Shown in pieces: positions 16,407 to 26,773 of a stretch of 64,000 nt of DNA. The DNA is taken from positions 248,001 through 312,000 of the forward strand of contig PNKY01000003.1 of NCBI GenBank assembly GCA_013822765.1, written 5' to 3'. How positions within the stretch are numbered: position 1 is the stretch's first letter; each line of letters begins with the position of its first letter. Both the position numbers and the translations under genes were made by a program. The DNA comes from Rhodospirillum sp. GTDB lineage: Bacteria > Pseudomonadota > Alphaproteobacteria > Dongiales > Dongiaceae. The notes beneath the pieces are model-generated. The model was not told the DNA's origin and ran no database searches. It worked only from the letters and a program-made list of their open reading frames with translations.

Positions 16407-19400
16407 ATGGCGAGTCCCCCGCTTCGCGACAAACCGAACGTTCTTTCGATCCCTGCCGGCGTCTCCTTCGCGGACACGCTGGCGGTCGCGCTGCTGCGTG
16501 AGGCCGACGGCGATCCGCTGAAGCTGGCGGAGATGACGGTGCTGCTGCCGAACCGGCGCGCCTGCCGCACGCTCCAGGAGGCGTTCCTGCGCCAGGCGAT
16601 CCGGCCCGACCCGTCGGCGCATGCCGACGTTCATCGGCAAGGCAGCGCCAGCCTGCTGCCGCGCCTGATGCCGATCGGCGATCTTGATTCGGATGACCTG
16701 TCGGTGCTGGGCGGCGCGCTGTTCGGCGCGGCTGCCGACATCCCGCCGGCGATCGGCGAGTTGAAGCGCCGCATGCTGCTGGCGCGCCTTATCATGGCAG
16801 CACCGGCCCGCGGCGGCCCGCGCGCCGGCACCATCCGCCTGGACCAGGCCGCGCAGCTGGCCGCGGAACTGGCGCGGCTGCTGGACCAGGTCGAGACCGA
16901 GCGCAAAGATCTGTCGGCCCTGGAAGGGCTGGTGCCGGAGAGCCTGGCCGAGCATTGGCAGCTCACCATCGACTTCCTCGACATCCTGCGCCGCTCGTGG
17001 CCGGAGATCCTGGCGGACGAAGGCGCCATCGATCCCGCCGACCGGCGCAACCGCCTGCTCGACCTGCAGCGCGCGGTATGGGAAGCAGCCCCGCCGACCG
17101 CGCCGGTCATCGCGGCGGGCTCGACCGGCTCGATCCCGGTGGCCGCCGATCTCATGCACACCATCGCGCGCCTGCCGCGCGGCGCGGTCTATCTGCCCGG
17201 GCTCGACCGCGCGCCGAGCAACGAGGATTGGCAGGCGATCGCGGAGGATCCGAGCCATCCCCAGTACGGCCTGGCGCACCTGCTGGCACGCTTCGAGATG
17301 ACGCGCGATCAGGTCGTGGATGTCGAAGTCGCCGCGCCGACCGATCTACGCCAGACGCGTGGGGAGATCGTGTCCGCGGCTTTGCTGCCGGCGGAGCGCA
17401 CGCATGGCTGGAAGGAGCGCGCAGAGACCCTGTTGCCGCTGGCGGTCGGCGCGGCCATGGCAAGCGTCACGCGCATCGATTGCCAGAGCGAGCGCGAAGA
17501 AGCGCAGGTCATCGCCATCACCCTGCGCCGCTTCATCGCCGAGCACAACGACGGCGTCGCCGCGCTGGTGACGCCGGACCGCACGCTGGCGCGGCGCGTC
17601 GCCGGCGAGTTGAAGCGCTGGCGCATCGAGATCGACGATTCCGCCGGCCAGCCTTTGTCGCAGACCGCACCCGGCGCCTACCTGCTCGCACTGTGCGACG
17701 CGGCGGCGAACGAGTGGGCGCCGATCCCGTTGCTGGCGCTGCTGAAGCATCCGCTGACCGCGGCCGGGCGCGTGCTCGGCCGTTTGCGTAGGTCGGCACG
17801 GCGGCTGGATCGCTCGGTGCTGCGCGGCCCGCGTCCGGCGCCGGGATGGGATGGACTGCGCCAGGCGATTGACACGCGCACGCGCGATGAGCATGCACCG
17901 CTGTCTGCGATCGACGCGGAGAAGCTGACGCGGACCATCAGCGCGCTGGAGCGCGCGACCGCGCCGATGGCGGGTTGGACCGACAAGCTGCCGCCGGTCG
18001 AGCGCCTGCGCGCGGTCGTCGCGGCGGCGGAGGCCCTGGCCGCGACCGATGATGAGCGCGGCGTGCAGCGGCTGTGGCGTGAAGAGGCCGGCGAGGCCTT
18101 GTCGGATTTTGTCCATGACGCGCTGCAGAGCTTCGCCGGATTGCCGGCGGTGGCGGCGGAGGATTTCACCGCGCTGATGCTGGAGTTGCTGTCGGGCGTC
18201 GCGGTGCGGCCGCGCTTCGGCAAGCATCCGCGCCTCGCCATCTGGGGACCGCTGGAAGCGCGCTTGCAGCAGGCTGACCTGCTGGTGTTGGGCAGCCTCA
18301 ACGAAGGCACTTGGCCGGCGGAAAGCGCGATCGATCCCTGGCTCAACCGCCCGATGCGCCAGGGCTTCGGCCTGCCGGCGCCGGAGCGCAAGATCGGCCT
18401 TTCCGCCCACGATTTCCAACAGGCGATGGGCGCGCCCAAGGTGCTGCTGACCCGCGCCGAACGTGTCGACGGCGCACCGACCGTTCCCTCGCGTTGGCTG
18501 CTCCGGCTCGATGCGTTCCTGACCTGCGCGGCCGAAGGGCTGCCGTCGAACGCAGGCGCGCTCGAGCGGCGGCTGGCGCATCTCATCGACCGCCCTCAGA
18601 AGGTCGAGCCCGGCAAGCGGCCGATGCCGCGGCCCGGCGCAGCGCGGCGGCCGGCGCAGCTGTCGGTCACGCAGATCGAGGCGTGGCGGCGCAATCCCTA
18701 TGCGATCTACGCGCGGCACATCCTGCGCCTCAAGAAGCTGGATCCCTTGGACCAGGATCCCGGCGCGGCAGACATGGGCAACGCGGTGCACAAGGCTCTG
18801 CACGCCTTCACCGAGCGGTTCCCGCACGCGCTGCCGAGCGATGGACTGGCGCTGTTGCGCGCCGACGGCGAAGCGGCATTCCAGCCATGGCTCGACCGGC
18901 CGAATGTCTGGGCGTTCTGGCAGCCGCGCTTCCAGCGCATTGCCGCCTGGTGGCTGGGTGTGGAACGCGGACGACGGACGGCGCTCATGACCGCCATCGC
19001 CACGGAGCGGCAAGGCGCGCTGCCTCTGCCGGACCTTGCTTCGCCCTTCACGCTGACCGCGCGCGCCGACCGCATCGATGTTTGGCGTGACGGCGGCCTC
19101 ACCATCATCGACTACAAGACCGGCACGCTCCCGAAGAAAGAGGACATCGAACGCGGCTTCGCGCCGCAACTGACTCTCGAAGCGGCGATGGCGCTGGCCA
19201 GTGCGTTTGAAGGCGTCGACGGCACCACGATCGCCGAGCTGGCGCATTGGAAGCTCTCCGGCAATCGCGACGGCGGCGCGATCGATCCGGTCAAGGGCGA
19301 TCTGATGGCCCTCGCCGACGCGGCGAAGATGGGGCTCATCGCGCTGATTCGCGACTTCAGCGACGACAACATGCCCTATGCCGCAACGCCCGATGCAGCT

Positions 19401-19478
19401 TACGCGCCGACCTACGACGACTACGCGCACCTCGCGCGCAACACCGAGTGGCTGAGCGAGCGCGAACAATGGAAGTGA
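16407..19478 (+). CDS. addB: Double-strand break repair protein AddB
   Basis: A 1023-residue subunit of the AddAB helicase-nuclease, which processes DNA ends for RecA. The N-terminus has a helicase-like but atypical fold (LSIPAGVSFADTLAVALLR, VLLPNRRACRTLQEAF). The C-terminal third contains the RecB-type PD-(D/E)xK nuclease: LSVTQIEAWRRNPYAIYARHILRLK, ARADRIDVW and IIDYKTGTLP with the catalytic D-x-K. Length fits alphaproteobacterial AddB. It starts 12 bp after murU and overlaps addA by 10 bp, so the two subunits are translationally linked. Confidence 0.94.
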   Translation: MASPPLRDKPNVLSIPAGVSFADTLAVALLREADGDPLKLAEMTVLLPNRRACRTLQEAFLRQAIRPDPSAHADVHRQGSASLLPRLMPIGDLDSDDLSVLGGALFGAAADIPPAIGELKRRMLLARLIMAAPARGGPRAGTIRLDQAAQLAAELARLLDQVETERKDLSALEGLVPESLAEHWQLTIDFLDILRRSWPEILADEGAIDPADRRNRLLDLQRAVWEAAPPTAPVIAAGSTGSIPVAADLMHTIARLPRGAVYLPGLDRAPSNEDWQAIAEDPSHPQYGLAHLLARFEMTRDQVVDVEVAAPTDLRQTRGEIVSAALLPAERTHGWKERAETLLPLAVGAAMASVTRIDCQSEREEAQVIAITLRRFIAEHNDGVAALVTPDRTLARRVAGELKRWRIEIDDSAGQPLSQTAPGAYLLALCDAAANEWAPIPLLALLKHPLTAAGRVLGRLRRSARRLDRSVLRGPRPAPGWDGLRQAIDTRTRDEHAPLSAIDAEKLTRTISALERATAPMAGWTDKLPPVERLRAVVAAAEALAATDDERGVQRLWREEAGEALSDFVHDALQSFAGLPAVAAEDFTALMLELLSGVAVRPRFGKHPRLAIWGPLEARLQQADLLVLGSLNEGTWPAESAIDPWLNRPMRQGFGLPAPERKIGLSAHDFQQAMGAPKVLLTRAERVDGAPTVPSRWLLRLDAFLTCAAEGLPSNAGALERRLAHLIDRPQKVEPGKRPMPRPGAARRPAQLSVTQIEAWRRNPYAIYARHILRLKKLDPLDQDPGAADMGNAVHKALHAFTERFPHALPSDGLALLRADGEAAFQPWLDRPNVWAFWQPRFQRIAAWWLGVERGRRTALMTAIATERQGALPLPDLASPFTLTARADRIDVWRDGGLTIIDYKTGTLPKKEDIERGFAPQLTLEAAMALASAFEGVDGTTIAELAHWKLSGNRDGGAIDPVKGDLMALADAAKMGLIALIRDFSDDNMPYAATPDAAYAPTYDDYAHLARNTEWLSEREQWK

Positions 19479-22400
19479 CCAAGCGCGACATCCTGCGCGA
19501 CGCGACCGAGGCGCAGCGCCTCGGCTCCGATCCCGGCTGGTCCGCCTGGGTGTCCGCTTCCGCGGGATCAGGCAAGACCAAGGTGCTGGGCGATCGCGTG
19601 CTGCGCCTGCTGCTCGGCAACGTGCCGCCGGCCAAGATCCTGTGCCTCACCTTCACCAAGGCGGCGGCGGCGGAAATGTCCAACCGCGTGGCCGAGCGGC
19701 TGGCAAAGTGGGCAGCCGGCTCGCATGACGAACTGCGGCGCGAGATTCGCGAACTGACGGGCGGAACCGACACCGAAGCCCTGGTGCCGATTGCACGCCG
19801 CCTGTTCGCGCGGGTGCTCGATACGCCGGGCGGCATGAAGATCATGACCATCCATGCTTTCTGCCAATCGCTGCTGCGGCGGTTCCCGCTGGAAGCAGAT
19901 GTGGCGCCCCATTTCAGCCTGATCGAGGAGCGCGACGCCACCGCCCTGCTCGGCGAGGCGCGCGATGAGATGCTGAACGCCGCCCGCGCGGGTAGCGACA
20001 CGGCGCTGCGCCAGGCCCTCGACACCGTGGTCGCGCGCATGCTGGAGGGCCGCCTCAACGACCTGATGAAAGAGCTGTTCGGCCGCCGCGCGCGCTTCGA
20101 GCGCCTGATCGAGAGCGCCGAGATGCCGGCGATCCGCGCCGCGCTGCGCCGCGAGCTCCGCGTCGGCGCGGAGGAGACGCGCGACTCGGTCCTGGCCGAA
20201 GCGGTGGCCGATTCGGCCTTTCCCAGGGCGGAGTTGCGCCGCGCAGCAGCAGCGATGGCAACGGGTAAGAAGACCGATACCGAGCGCGCGAAGCTGGTGC
20301 AAGGCTGGCTGGAGCAGAGTATCGACGTACGGATGGAGTCCTTTGACAAATATTGCGGTGTCTTCCTAACCCAGAAGCGGACAATCCAAGACAAGCTTCC
20401 GACCAAGGGCGTCGAAAGCGCCCATCCAGGTACGGCCGCAATCCTCGAGGCGGAGGCACGACGTCTGCTGCAGGTGGGCGAGCGCTTGCGCGCGGTGGAG
20501 GTAGCCACCGCCACCGAAGCGCTGGTCCATGTCAGTGCGGACGTACTGCGGCGCTACACGCGGCGCAAGGCGGTGGCCGCGCAGCTGGATTACGAGGATT
20601 TGATCCTGAAGACCGTCGACCTGTTGCAGCGGCCGGGCATCGCGCCGTGGGTGCTGTACAAGCTGGATGGCGGCATCGACCACGTGCTGATCGACGAGGC
20701 GCAGGACACCAATCCCGAGCAGTGGCGGGTGATCGTCGCGCTGACCGAGGAGTTCTTCGCCGGACAAGGCACCAACGAGAACCCGCGTTCGATCTTCGCG
20801 GTCGGCGACCGCAAGCAGTCGATCTTCTCGTTCCAGGGCGCCGCGCCGGATGAGTTCCTGCGCCACGAGCGGCTCTACACCGAGCGTGTCGAGCGCTTCC
20901 GGTCGGTACCGCTCAACACCTCCTTCCGCTCGACCAAGGCGGTGCTGCAGATCGTCGACACCGTGTTCGGCGGCGTGGCACAGGCGGGCGTCGCAGTCGC
21001 GCAGGAGACCATCACCCATACCGTCAGCCGCATCGGCGAGTACGGCGAGATCGTGGTGTGGCCGATCGCGCGGCCGATCGCGACCGACCCGCCGGCCCCG
21101 TGGCAGCCACCGACGGTACGCGAACTGGCGGCGGCGCCGGAGGCGCGGCTGGCGGAGAGCATAGCGGCGGAGATCGGCCATCTGCTGGGCACCGCCGGCA
21201 CCCGCCAGCGCGGCGAGCCGCGCCGCATCGGGCCGGGCGACATCATGATCCTGGTGCGCAACCGCACCAAGTTCATGGACCTGATGGTGCGCGCCTTGAA
21301 GCGCCGCGCCATCCCGGTGGTCGGCGTCGACCGCATGACCCTGCTGGACCAGATCGCCGTCATGGACCTGATCGCGTTCTGTCGCTTCTTGCTGCTGCCG
21401 GACGACAATCTCAACCTCGCCGCCCTGCTGAAATCGCCGCTGGTCGGCGCGACGGAAGACGAGCTGTTCGCGATCTGCATCGACCGCGACGGCAAGAGCG
21501 TGTGGCAGCGTGTCCAGGAGCTTGCCGACACCCTGCCGGCGGCGCAGCGCGCCCGCGACCTGCTGGAGCCGTTCCTCAATCGCACCGGCTTCGCGACGCC
21601 CTACGAACAGCTGTCGCAACTGCTGGAAGCGGAGGGCGGGCGACGGCGGCTCTATGCGCGGCTGGGCGACGAGTGCGGCGAGGCGATCGACGAATTCCTC
21701 AACCTCGCCCTCGCTTACGAAGCGCGCCATGCGCCGAACCTGCAGGACATGCTGGCCTGGATGGAACAGGATGAGCTGCAGGTGAAGCGCGATCTCGACG
21801 AGGGCGCGGGCCGCGTGCGCATCATGACGGTGCACGGCGCAAAGGGCTTGGAAGCACCGATCGTGTTCCTGGCAGATCAGCGCCGCCGGCCGCAGGCGCT
21901 GAGCGGCCTGTTCTGGATCGACGTCGGCGATGCGCAGCTGCCGGTGTGGTCGCCGAACAAGGCCAGCGACGATCCGCTTGCCGCCCGCGCGCGCGCTGAC
22001 GCGATGCAGCGCCAGCTGGAGGAGGAGAACCGCCTGCTCTATGTCGCGCTGACGCGGGCGGAGGAGCGGCTCTATCTCTGCGGCTGGTGCGGCCTGCAGA
22101 AGATCAACGAGCCGAGCTGGCACGACCATGTGCGCGAAGCTGCAACCAAGGCACAGGCGAAGAGCGAGCCGCGCCCGGCCACGCTGAGCGGACCGGAGGA
22201 AGGCTGGGAAGGCGAGGCCCTGCGGGTCAGCGCCGGCGCGGCGGTCGCCGCGAGCGAAGCACCGGCGGCGGTGCCGAGCGAGATCGCCCTGCCCGCCTGG
22301 CTCGATGCGCCGATCCCGGACCTGCCAGATCCGCCGCGCCCGCTGACGCCGTCGCGGCCGAGCGAGCCCGACCCGGCCACCATCTCGCCGCTCGGCGAGG

Positions 22401-22915
22401 ATCAGGGCTGGCGCTATCAGCGCGGGCGGGTGATCCATCACCTGCTCGAGATGCTGCCGCAATTGCCGCGCGATGCGCGGCTCGGCGCGGCAGAAGCCTT
22501 TGTCGCGCGCCGTTCGAGCGCCGTCCCAATCGCGGAGCGTGCGCCGCTCGCCCGCGACGTGACGGCCATGCTCGATGTGCCCGAGTTTGCCGCGATCTTC
22601 GGCCCGGAGAGCCGCGCCGAAGTGCCGGTGGTCGCCACCCGCCGCGGACCCGACGGCCGGACCGAGGTGGTGAGCGGCCAGATCGACCGGCTGGTGGTGC
22701 TGGAGGGCGAGGTCTGGGTGGTCGATTTCAAGAGCAATCGCCCTGCGCCCATGCAGGTCTTGCATGTTTCACAGCAGTATGTGCGGCAACTGGCGGCCTA
22801 TCGCTCGGCCCTCGCAAGCCTTTATAGCGACAGGAAAATTCGCTGTTTCCTGCTATGGACCGAAGGCCCGCGGCTGATGGAAATCCCAGAGGATATGTTG
22901 AACGCGCATGGCTGA
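19469..22915 (+). CDS. addA: Double-strand break repair helicase-nuclease AddA
   Basis: An 1148-residue UvrD-type helicase with a C-terminal nuclease. The order is Walker A SASAGSGKTKVL near residue 30, LCLTFTKAAAAEM (Ia), TIHAFCQSLLRRFP, LIDEAQDTNPEQW (Walker B), AVGDRKQSIFSFQGA (III), IMTVHGAKGLEAPIVFL (V), LYVALTRAEERLYL (VI), and the nuclease motif SGQIDRLVVLEGEVWVVDFKSNRPAP. With AddB it forms a RecBCD-equivalent complex, consistent with no recBCD genes here. The start lies inside the addB end. Confidence 0.96.
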   Translation: MEVTKRDILRDATEAQRLGSDPGWSAWVSASAGSGKTKVLGDRVLRLLLGNVPPAKILCLTFTKAAAAEMSNRVAERLAKWAAGSHDELRREIRELTGGTDTEALVPIARRLFARVLDTPGGMKIMTIHAFCQSLLRRFPLEADVAPHFSLIEERDATALLGEARDEMLNAARAGSDTALRQALDTVVARMLEGRLNDLMKELFGRRARFERLIESAEMPAIRAALRRELRVGAEETRDSVLAEAVADSAFPRAELRRAAAAMATGKKTDTERAKLVQGWLEQSIDVRMESFDKYCGVFLTQKRTIQDKLPTKGVESAHPGTAAILEAEARRLLQVGERLRAVEVATATEALVHVSADVLRRYTRRKAVAAQLDYEDLILKTVDLLQRPGIAPWVLYKLDGGIDHVLIDEAQDTNPEQWRVIVALTEEFFAGQGTNENPRSIFAVGDRKQSIFSFQGAAPDEFLRHERLYTERVERFRSVPLNTSFRSTKAVLQIVDTVFGGVAQAGVAVAQETITHTVSRIGEYGEIVVWPIARPIATDPPAPWQPPTVRELAAAPEARLAESIAAEIGHLLGTAGTRQRGEPRRIGPGDIMILVRNRTKFMDLMVRALKRRAIPVVGVDRMTLLDQIAVMDLIAFCRFLLLPDDNLNLAALLKSPLVGATEDELFAICIDRDGKSVWQRVQELADTLPAAQRARDLLEPFLNRTGFATPYEQLSQLLEAEGGRRRLYARLGDECGEAIDEFLNLALAYEARHAPNLQDMLAWMEQDELQVKRDLDEGAGRVRIMTVHGAKGLEAPIVFLADQRRRPQALSGLFWIDVGDAQLPVWSPNKASDDPLAARARADAMQRQLEEENRLLYVALTRAEERLYLCGWCGLQKINEPSWHDHVREAATKAQAKSEPRPATLSGPEEGWEGEALRVSAGAAVAASEAPAAVPSEIALPAWLDAPIPDLPDPPRPLTPSRPSEPDPATISPLGEDQGWRYQRGRVIHHLLEMLPQLPRDARLGAAEAFVARRSSAVPIAERAPLARDVTAMLDVPEFAAIFGPESRAEVPVVATRRGPDGRTEVVSGQIDRLVVLEGEVWVVDFKSNRPAPMQVLHVSQQYVRQLAAYRSALASLYSDRKIRCFLLWTEGPRLMEIPEDMLNAHG

Positions 22916-23072
22916 AACCCCCGCCTTGACGGCGGCATAGGGGGCTCTAGATTCAAGCCTGAGGGTTCGCCCCTTCGTTCCGCCTTGTCCCGACGCCAGG
23001 GTGGAATGCGGCAGCCAAACAGGATCGCGCGGTTTCCCCTCCGGACCGGCGACCCAAACAAGGATTACCGGG

Positions 23073-23426
23073 ATGACAGCAGCTACGGCTACCACCACCC
23101 ACTCGCACACCATCCATGTCAGCGACGCCTCGTTCGAGGCCGATGTCCTGAAGGCCGCCGGCCCCGTGCTGGTCGACTTCTGGGCCGAATGGTGCGGCCC
23201 GTGCAAGATGATCGCCCCCGCGCTCGACGAGATCGCGCGCGACCTGGGCGGCAAGCTGACCGTTGCGAAGATCAACATCGACCATAACCAGCAGACGCCG
23301 AAGCGCTATGGCGTGCGCGGCATTCCGACCCTGATGATCTTCAAGGACGGACAGGTCGCAGCGACCAAGATCGGCAACATGCCGAAGCGCCAGCTGGCCG
23401 ACTGGGTCGATTCAGCGATCGCCTGA
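23073..23426 (+). CDS. trxA: Thioredoxin TrxA
   Basis: A 117-residue thioredoxin with the WCGPC active site (residues ~35-39), the cis-proline segment RGIPTLMIF and [18 protein letters not shown]. It is about ten residues longer than Escherichia coli thioredoxin because of a Thr/Ala/His-rich N-terminus ([13 protein letters not shown]). GGG precedes the chosen ATG at 23073. The 157-bp spacer after addA probably holds its promoter. A trxA gene after addA is the usual alphaproteobacterial order. A strong terminator follows. Confidence 0.96.
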   Translation: MTAATATTTHSHTIHVSDASFEADVLKAAGPVLVDFWAEWCGPCKMIAPALDEIARDLGGKLTVAKINIDHNQQTPKRYGVRGIPTLMIFKDGQVAATKIGNMPKRQLADWVDSAIA

Positions 23427-23450
23427 TCCGAATAGAATCCGCTTTGAGCC

Positions 23451-23480
23451 AAGCCCCGCGCGCAAGCGCGGGGCTTTTGC
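23451..23480 (+). terminator. Rho-independent terminator after trxA
   Basis: A perfect 11-bp stem, AAGCCCCGCGC (23451-23461) with GCGCGGGGCTT (23466-23476), closes a GCAA tetraloop and is followed by TTGCTTTG. It lies 24 bp past the trxA stop. Confidence 0.88.
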
Positions 23481-23551
23481 TTTGCGCCGTTGCCGGGCAT
23501 GGCGCGAGCGCGTAGCCTCCGTCAGGGGCGATCGGCGTCGGAGTAGACTGT

Positions 23552-26500
23552 TTGCGCTGTCCGCAGTGCCAGACCGAGAACCGGGCGGACCGCAAATTCT
23601 GCGCCTCGTGCGGCGTGGCCTTGGAGCGCGCCTGCGCCGGCTGCGGTTTCAAGAACAACCTCTCGGACCGATTCTGCGGCGGCTGCGGCCGATCGCTGGG
23701 CGACGCGCCGGCGACCAGCGAGCCGGTCCATGCCTTGCCAGAGCGCCGGCCAGTCGCGGTGCTGATCGCAGACCTCGCCAATTTCACGCGGCTGTCCGCC
23801 GGCCGCGACCCGGAGGACACGCAGCGCCTGCTCTCCCGCTATTTCGCGGCCGTCGATCCGGTCGTGCTGCAGCACGGCGGAACGATCGACAAGCACATGG
23901 GCGACGCCATGATGGCCTTGTTCGGTGCGCCGATCGCCCATGGCGACGATGCCTTGCGCGCGGCGCGCGCTGCGATCGCCATTCATAGCCGGTTGGCCGA
24001 ACTGTCGGCCGAGAGCGGCGAGGCATTCGGGGCCCATATCGGCATCGCCCTCGGCGAAGTGCTGGCGGGCCATTTCGGCAGTGCCGGCCACGCGGCTTAT
24101 ACCGTGACCGGAGACGCGCCGACCGTCGCCACGCGGCTGATGGAGGCGGCGCCGGCCGGCGAGACCTGGATCGACGATGCCATCGCGGGCGAGATCGCGG
24201 CCGAGATCCAGTGCAAGCCGCTCTCGTCCTTGTCGTTGAAGGGGCTGGATTCAGTCACCGCGCACGCCATCGCACATGACGCCAACGAAGCAGCGCGCCC
24301 ACGGCGTCAGATGGTCGGGCGGCGGGGCGAGCTGGCACAACTGGTCGCGCTGATGTCGGACGCCGGCGAAGGCAATGGCGGCGCGGCGCTGGTACGCGGC
24401 GATCCCGGCATCGGCAAGTCGACCTTGCTGCAGGAAAGCGCCCTGGAGGCGGTCAACCGCGAGTTCTCCGTGACGATCGTGCGCGTCCTCGATTTCGGCG
24501 CGACGCGCGAGACGCAGGCGGCCGCCAGCCTGTGCGCACACCTGCTGCTGGAATGCACGACGCAGCAGGGCGAAGCTGCGCTGGCCGCGGCGCTGGCGTC
24601 CGGCGACCTGCCTCGCGAGCTGGCGCTGTTCGCGGCGGACCTGCTGTCGCTGCCGCGTTCTACCGACGATCTGGCGCTCTATCGCGCGATGGACGAGGCG
24701 ATGCGCGAGTCCGGCCGGACGCGCGCCATGCAGGACCTGCTGGCGGCGGCGGCGCGCCGGCGACCCCAGCTGATCATCGTCGAAGACGTCCACTGGGCGG
24801 ACGACAGCCTGCTGCGCACACTGTCGCTGCTGGCCGCCGGCCTCGCCGGCAGCGCGGCCTTGATCCTCATGTCGTCGCGCGCCGACGGCGATCCGATCGA
24901 CGCCGCCTGGCGCGGGCGCGCCCGCGACGCACTGCTGGCGACCATCGATCTCCGCCCCCTGTCGGGCAACGACGCCGGCAAGCTGGCACATCACCTCTCG
25001 ACCGAGTCCGAGGACTATCTGCGGCGCTGCGTGGAGCGCGCGGAAGGCAACCCGCTGTTCCTGGAACAGTTGCTGCGCAGCCGGGCGACCGACCAGGAGG
25101 GACATCTGCCGCCGTCGGTGCACGGCGTGGTGCTAGCGCGGCTGGACCGCCTGGCCCAACCGGATCGCCGCGCGATCGAGGCCGGAGCAATCCTCGGGCA
25201 ACGCTTCGACCTCGGCGATCTCCGCGCCCTCACAGGCGACCAGGCCTACGAATGCGGCGAGCTGATACGGCGTCACCTGGTCAGGATGGATGGGGTGCAA
25301 GCCGCCTTCGCGCACGCGCTGATCCGCGATGGCGTCTACGCATCGCTGACACATGAGCGGCGTGCACAGCTGCACCGCGTTGCCGCGTCCTTGTTCGCCG
25401 AGCGCGATCCTGCCGTGCAGGCCGAGCACCTGGAGCGCGCCGGCGATGCTGGCGCGCCGGCTGCCTATCTGCGTGCCGCCAACGCGGAGGCGGCGCTGCT
25501 GCACATGGCGGTCGCCCTCGGTCTGGCTGATCGCGGCCTTGCCATCGCGCGCACCTCGTCCGACGTGTTCGAACTCGCGATGCAGGCCGGCACGCTGCAG
25601 CGTGACCTCGGCCGGGGCGAGCCCGCGCTTGCCAGTTTCACCAAGGCGCACGAGGCGGCGGTCGGCGCGCCGCAGCGCGCGGCTGCAATGATCGGCATGG
25701 CGGCCGCCAACCGGCTGCTGGGACGGGTCGCCGCCGGCTTGCAGCTGGCTGAGACACTCGGGCCGATGGTGGATGCGATCGGCGACGATCGGATGGCGGC
25801 CGAGTTCTTTTTCCTGCGGGGCAACCTGGCATTCGCCGCGGCTGACCTCGCGCTGTGCAAGGCCTCCCACCAGGCCGCGTTTGCGGCGGCCGAGCGCGCC
25901 GGCTCCGTCGAGTGGCGGATCCGCGCGCTGGGCGGACTCGGCGATGCGGCCTATGCCGGAGGCAACCTTGTCACCGCCCGCCGCTGCTTCGGGGAGTGCG
26001 CGGATCTTGCGGATCAGCATGGATTCATCCGCATCGCGTCGCCCAATCGCGCCATGCAGGCCAATTGCCAGCTCTATTTCCTGGAGATCGAGAAGGGGCA
26101 GCGGCAGTACGAGCTGTCGCTATCCGAGGCCCGGCGCATCGGCGACCAATATCTGGAGATGTTCACCAAGCAATCCATGGCGTTCGGGCTCTGGGTCGCC
26201 GACCGCCACGACGAGGTGGCGCGGGCCGCCAACGAGGCACTGGCGATTTCGCGCGCGCTGAAGGCGGACCGCTACACCTACGTCCTGCTGGCCTGCCTGG
26301 CGAGCGCGTCGCGCCACCGTTTACCGACTGACGAACTGCTGGCGCTGTGCCGCGAGGCGCTCGAGTTGGCGGAGCGTACTTCGATGACCTTCGCGGGGCC
26401 GCTGGTCTACGGCGTCTATGCCCTGGTGGAGCCCGATCCGGATCGACAGGTGGAGTTGCTGCGCCTGGGCGAGGCGTTGATGGAAAAGACCTCAATGGCG

Positions 26501-26773
26501 CATAACCGGGTCTATTTCCTGCGGTTCGCCATCGACTGGGCGATCGAGCGCGGCAATTGGGGCGAGGCGCTGCGCTATGCCGACATCCTGGCAAGCTACT
26601 TCGAAGTCCGCGAGAAGCTGCCTTATGTCGACCTGCTGGTCAGGCGCGCGCATCTTGCGGCCGCGCTTGCCGACGATCCGGGCAATCACGCAACGATGTC
26701 GGAGTTGGTCGCGCTCAGAGACGACGCGCAGGCGCACGGACTGCTGATGCCGTTCCCGCCGTTGAACGACTAG
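23552..26773 (+). CDS. Zinc-ribbon / class III cyclase-like / AAA ATPase / TPR protein
   Basis: A 1073-residue soluble protein of four parts. Residues 1-50 form a double zinc ribbon (CPQC, CASC, CAGC, CGGC). Residues ~65-240 form a class III nucleotide cyclase domain with metal ligands Asp74 and Asp118 and purine-type Lys114. Residues ~250-560 form an AAA-like ATPase with Walker A GDPGIGKS (Lys289) and Walker B LIIVEDVHWADD. The rest is helical, TPR-like. In the cyclase the transition-state Asn is Thr191 (GDAPTVATR), while Arg195 is kept, so cAMP synthesis is doubtful. It starts at TTG 23552, with GGAG 8 bases before. Ligand and partners are unknown. Confidence 0.85.
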   Translation: MRCPQCQTENRADRKFCASCGVALERACAGCGFKNNLSDRFCGGCGRSLGDAPATSEPVHALPERRPVAVLIADLANFTRLSAGRDPEDTQRLLSRYFAAVDPVVLQHGGTIDKHMGDAMMALFGAPIAHGDDALRAARAAIAIHSRLAELSAESGEAFGAHIGIALGEVLAGHFGSAGHAAYTVTGDAPTVATRLMEAAPAGETWIDDAIAGEIAAEIQCKPLSSLSLKGLDSVTAHAIAHDANEAARPRRQMVGRRGELAQLVALMSDAGEGNGGAALVRGDPGIGKSTLLQESALEAVNREFSVTIVRVLDFGATRETQAAASLCAHLLLECTTQQGEAALAAALASGDLPRELALFAADLLSLPRSTDDLALYRAMDEAMRESGRTRAMQDLLAAAARRRPQLIIVEDVHWADDSLLRTLSLLAAGLAGSAALILMSSRADGDPIDAAWRGRARDALLATIDLRPLSGNDAGKLAHHLSTESEDYLRRCVERAEGNPLFLEQLLRSRATDQEGHLPPSVHGVVLARLDRLAQPDRRAIEAGAILGQRFDLGDLRALTGDQAYECGELIRRHLVRMDGVQAAFAHALIRDGVYASLTHERRAQLHRVAASLFAERDPAVQAEHLERAGDAGAPAAYLRAANAEAALLHMAVALGLADRGLAIARTSSDVFELAMQAGTLQRDLGRGEPALASFTKAHEAAVGAPQRAAAMIGMAAANRLLGRVAAGLQLAETLGPMVDAIGDDRMAAEFFFLRGNLAFAAADLALCKASHQAAFAAAERAGSVEWRIRALGGLGDAAYAGGNLVTARRCFGECADLADQHGFIRIASPNRAMQANCQLYFLEIEKGQRQYELSLSEARRIGDQYLEMFTKQSMAFGLWVADRHDEVARAANEALAISRALKADRYTYVLLACLASASRHRLPTDELLALCREALELAERTSMTFAGPLVYGVYALVEPDPDRQVELLRLGEALMEKTSMAHNRVYFLRFAIDWAIERGNWGEALRYADILASYFEVREKLPYVDLLVRRAHLAAALADDPGNHATMSELVALRDDAQAHGLLMPFPPLND

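Noticed and set aside
17346..22765. Long minus-strand frames opposite addB and addA
   Set aside because: They mirror the coding strands, have no conserved motifs, and lack ribosome sites; the plus-strand helicase motifs are decisive.
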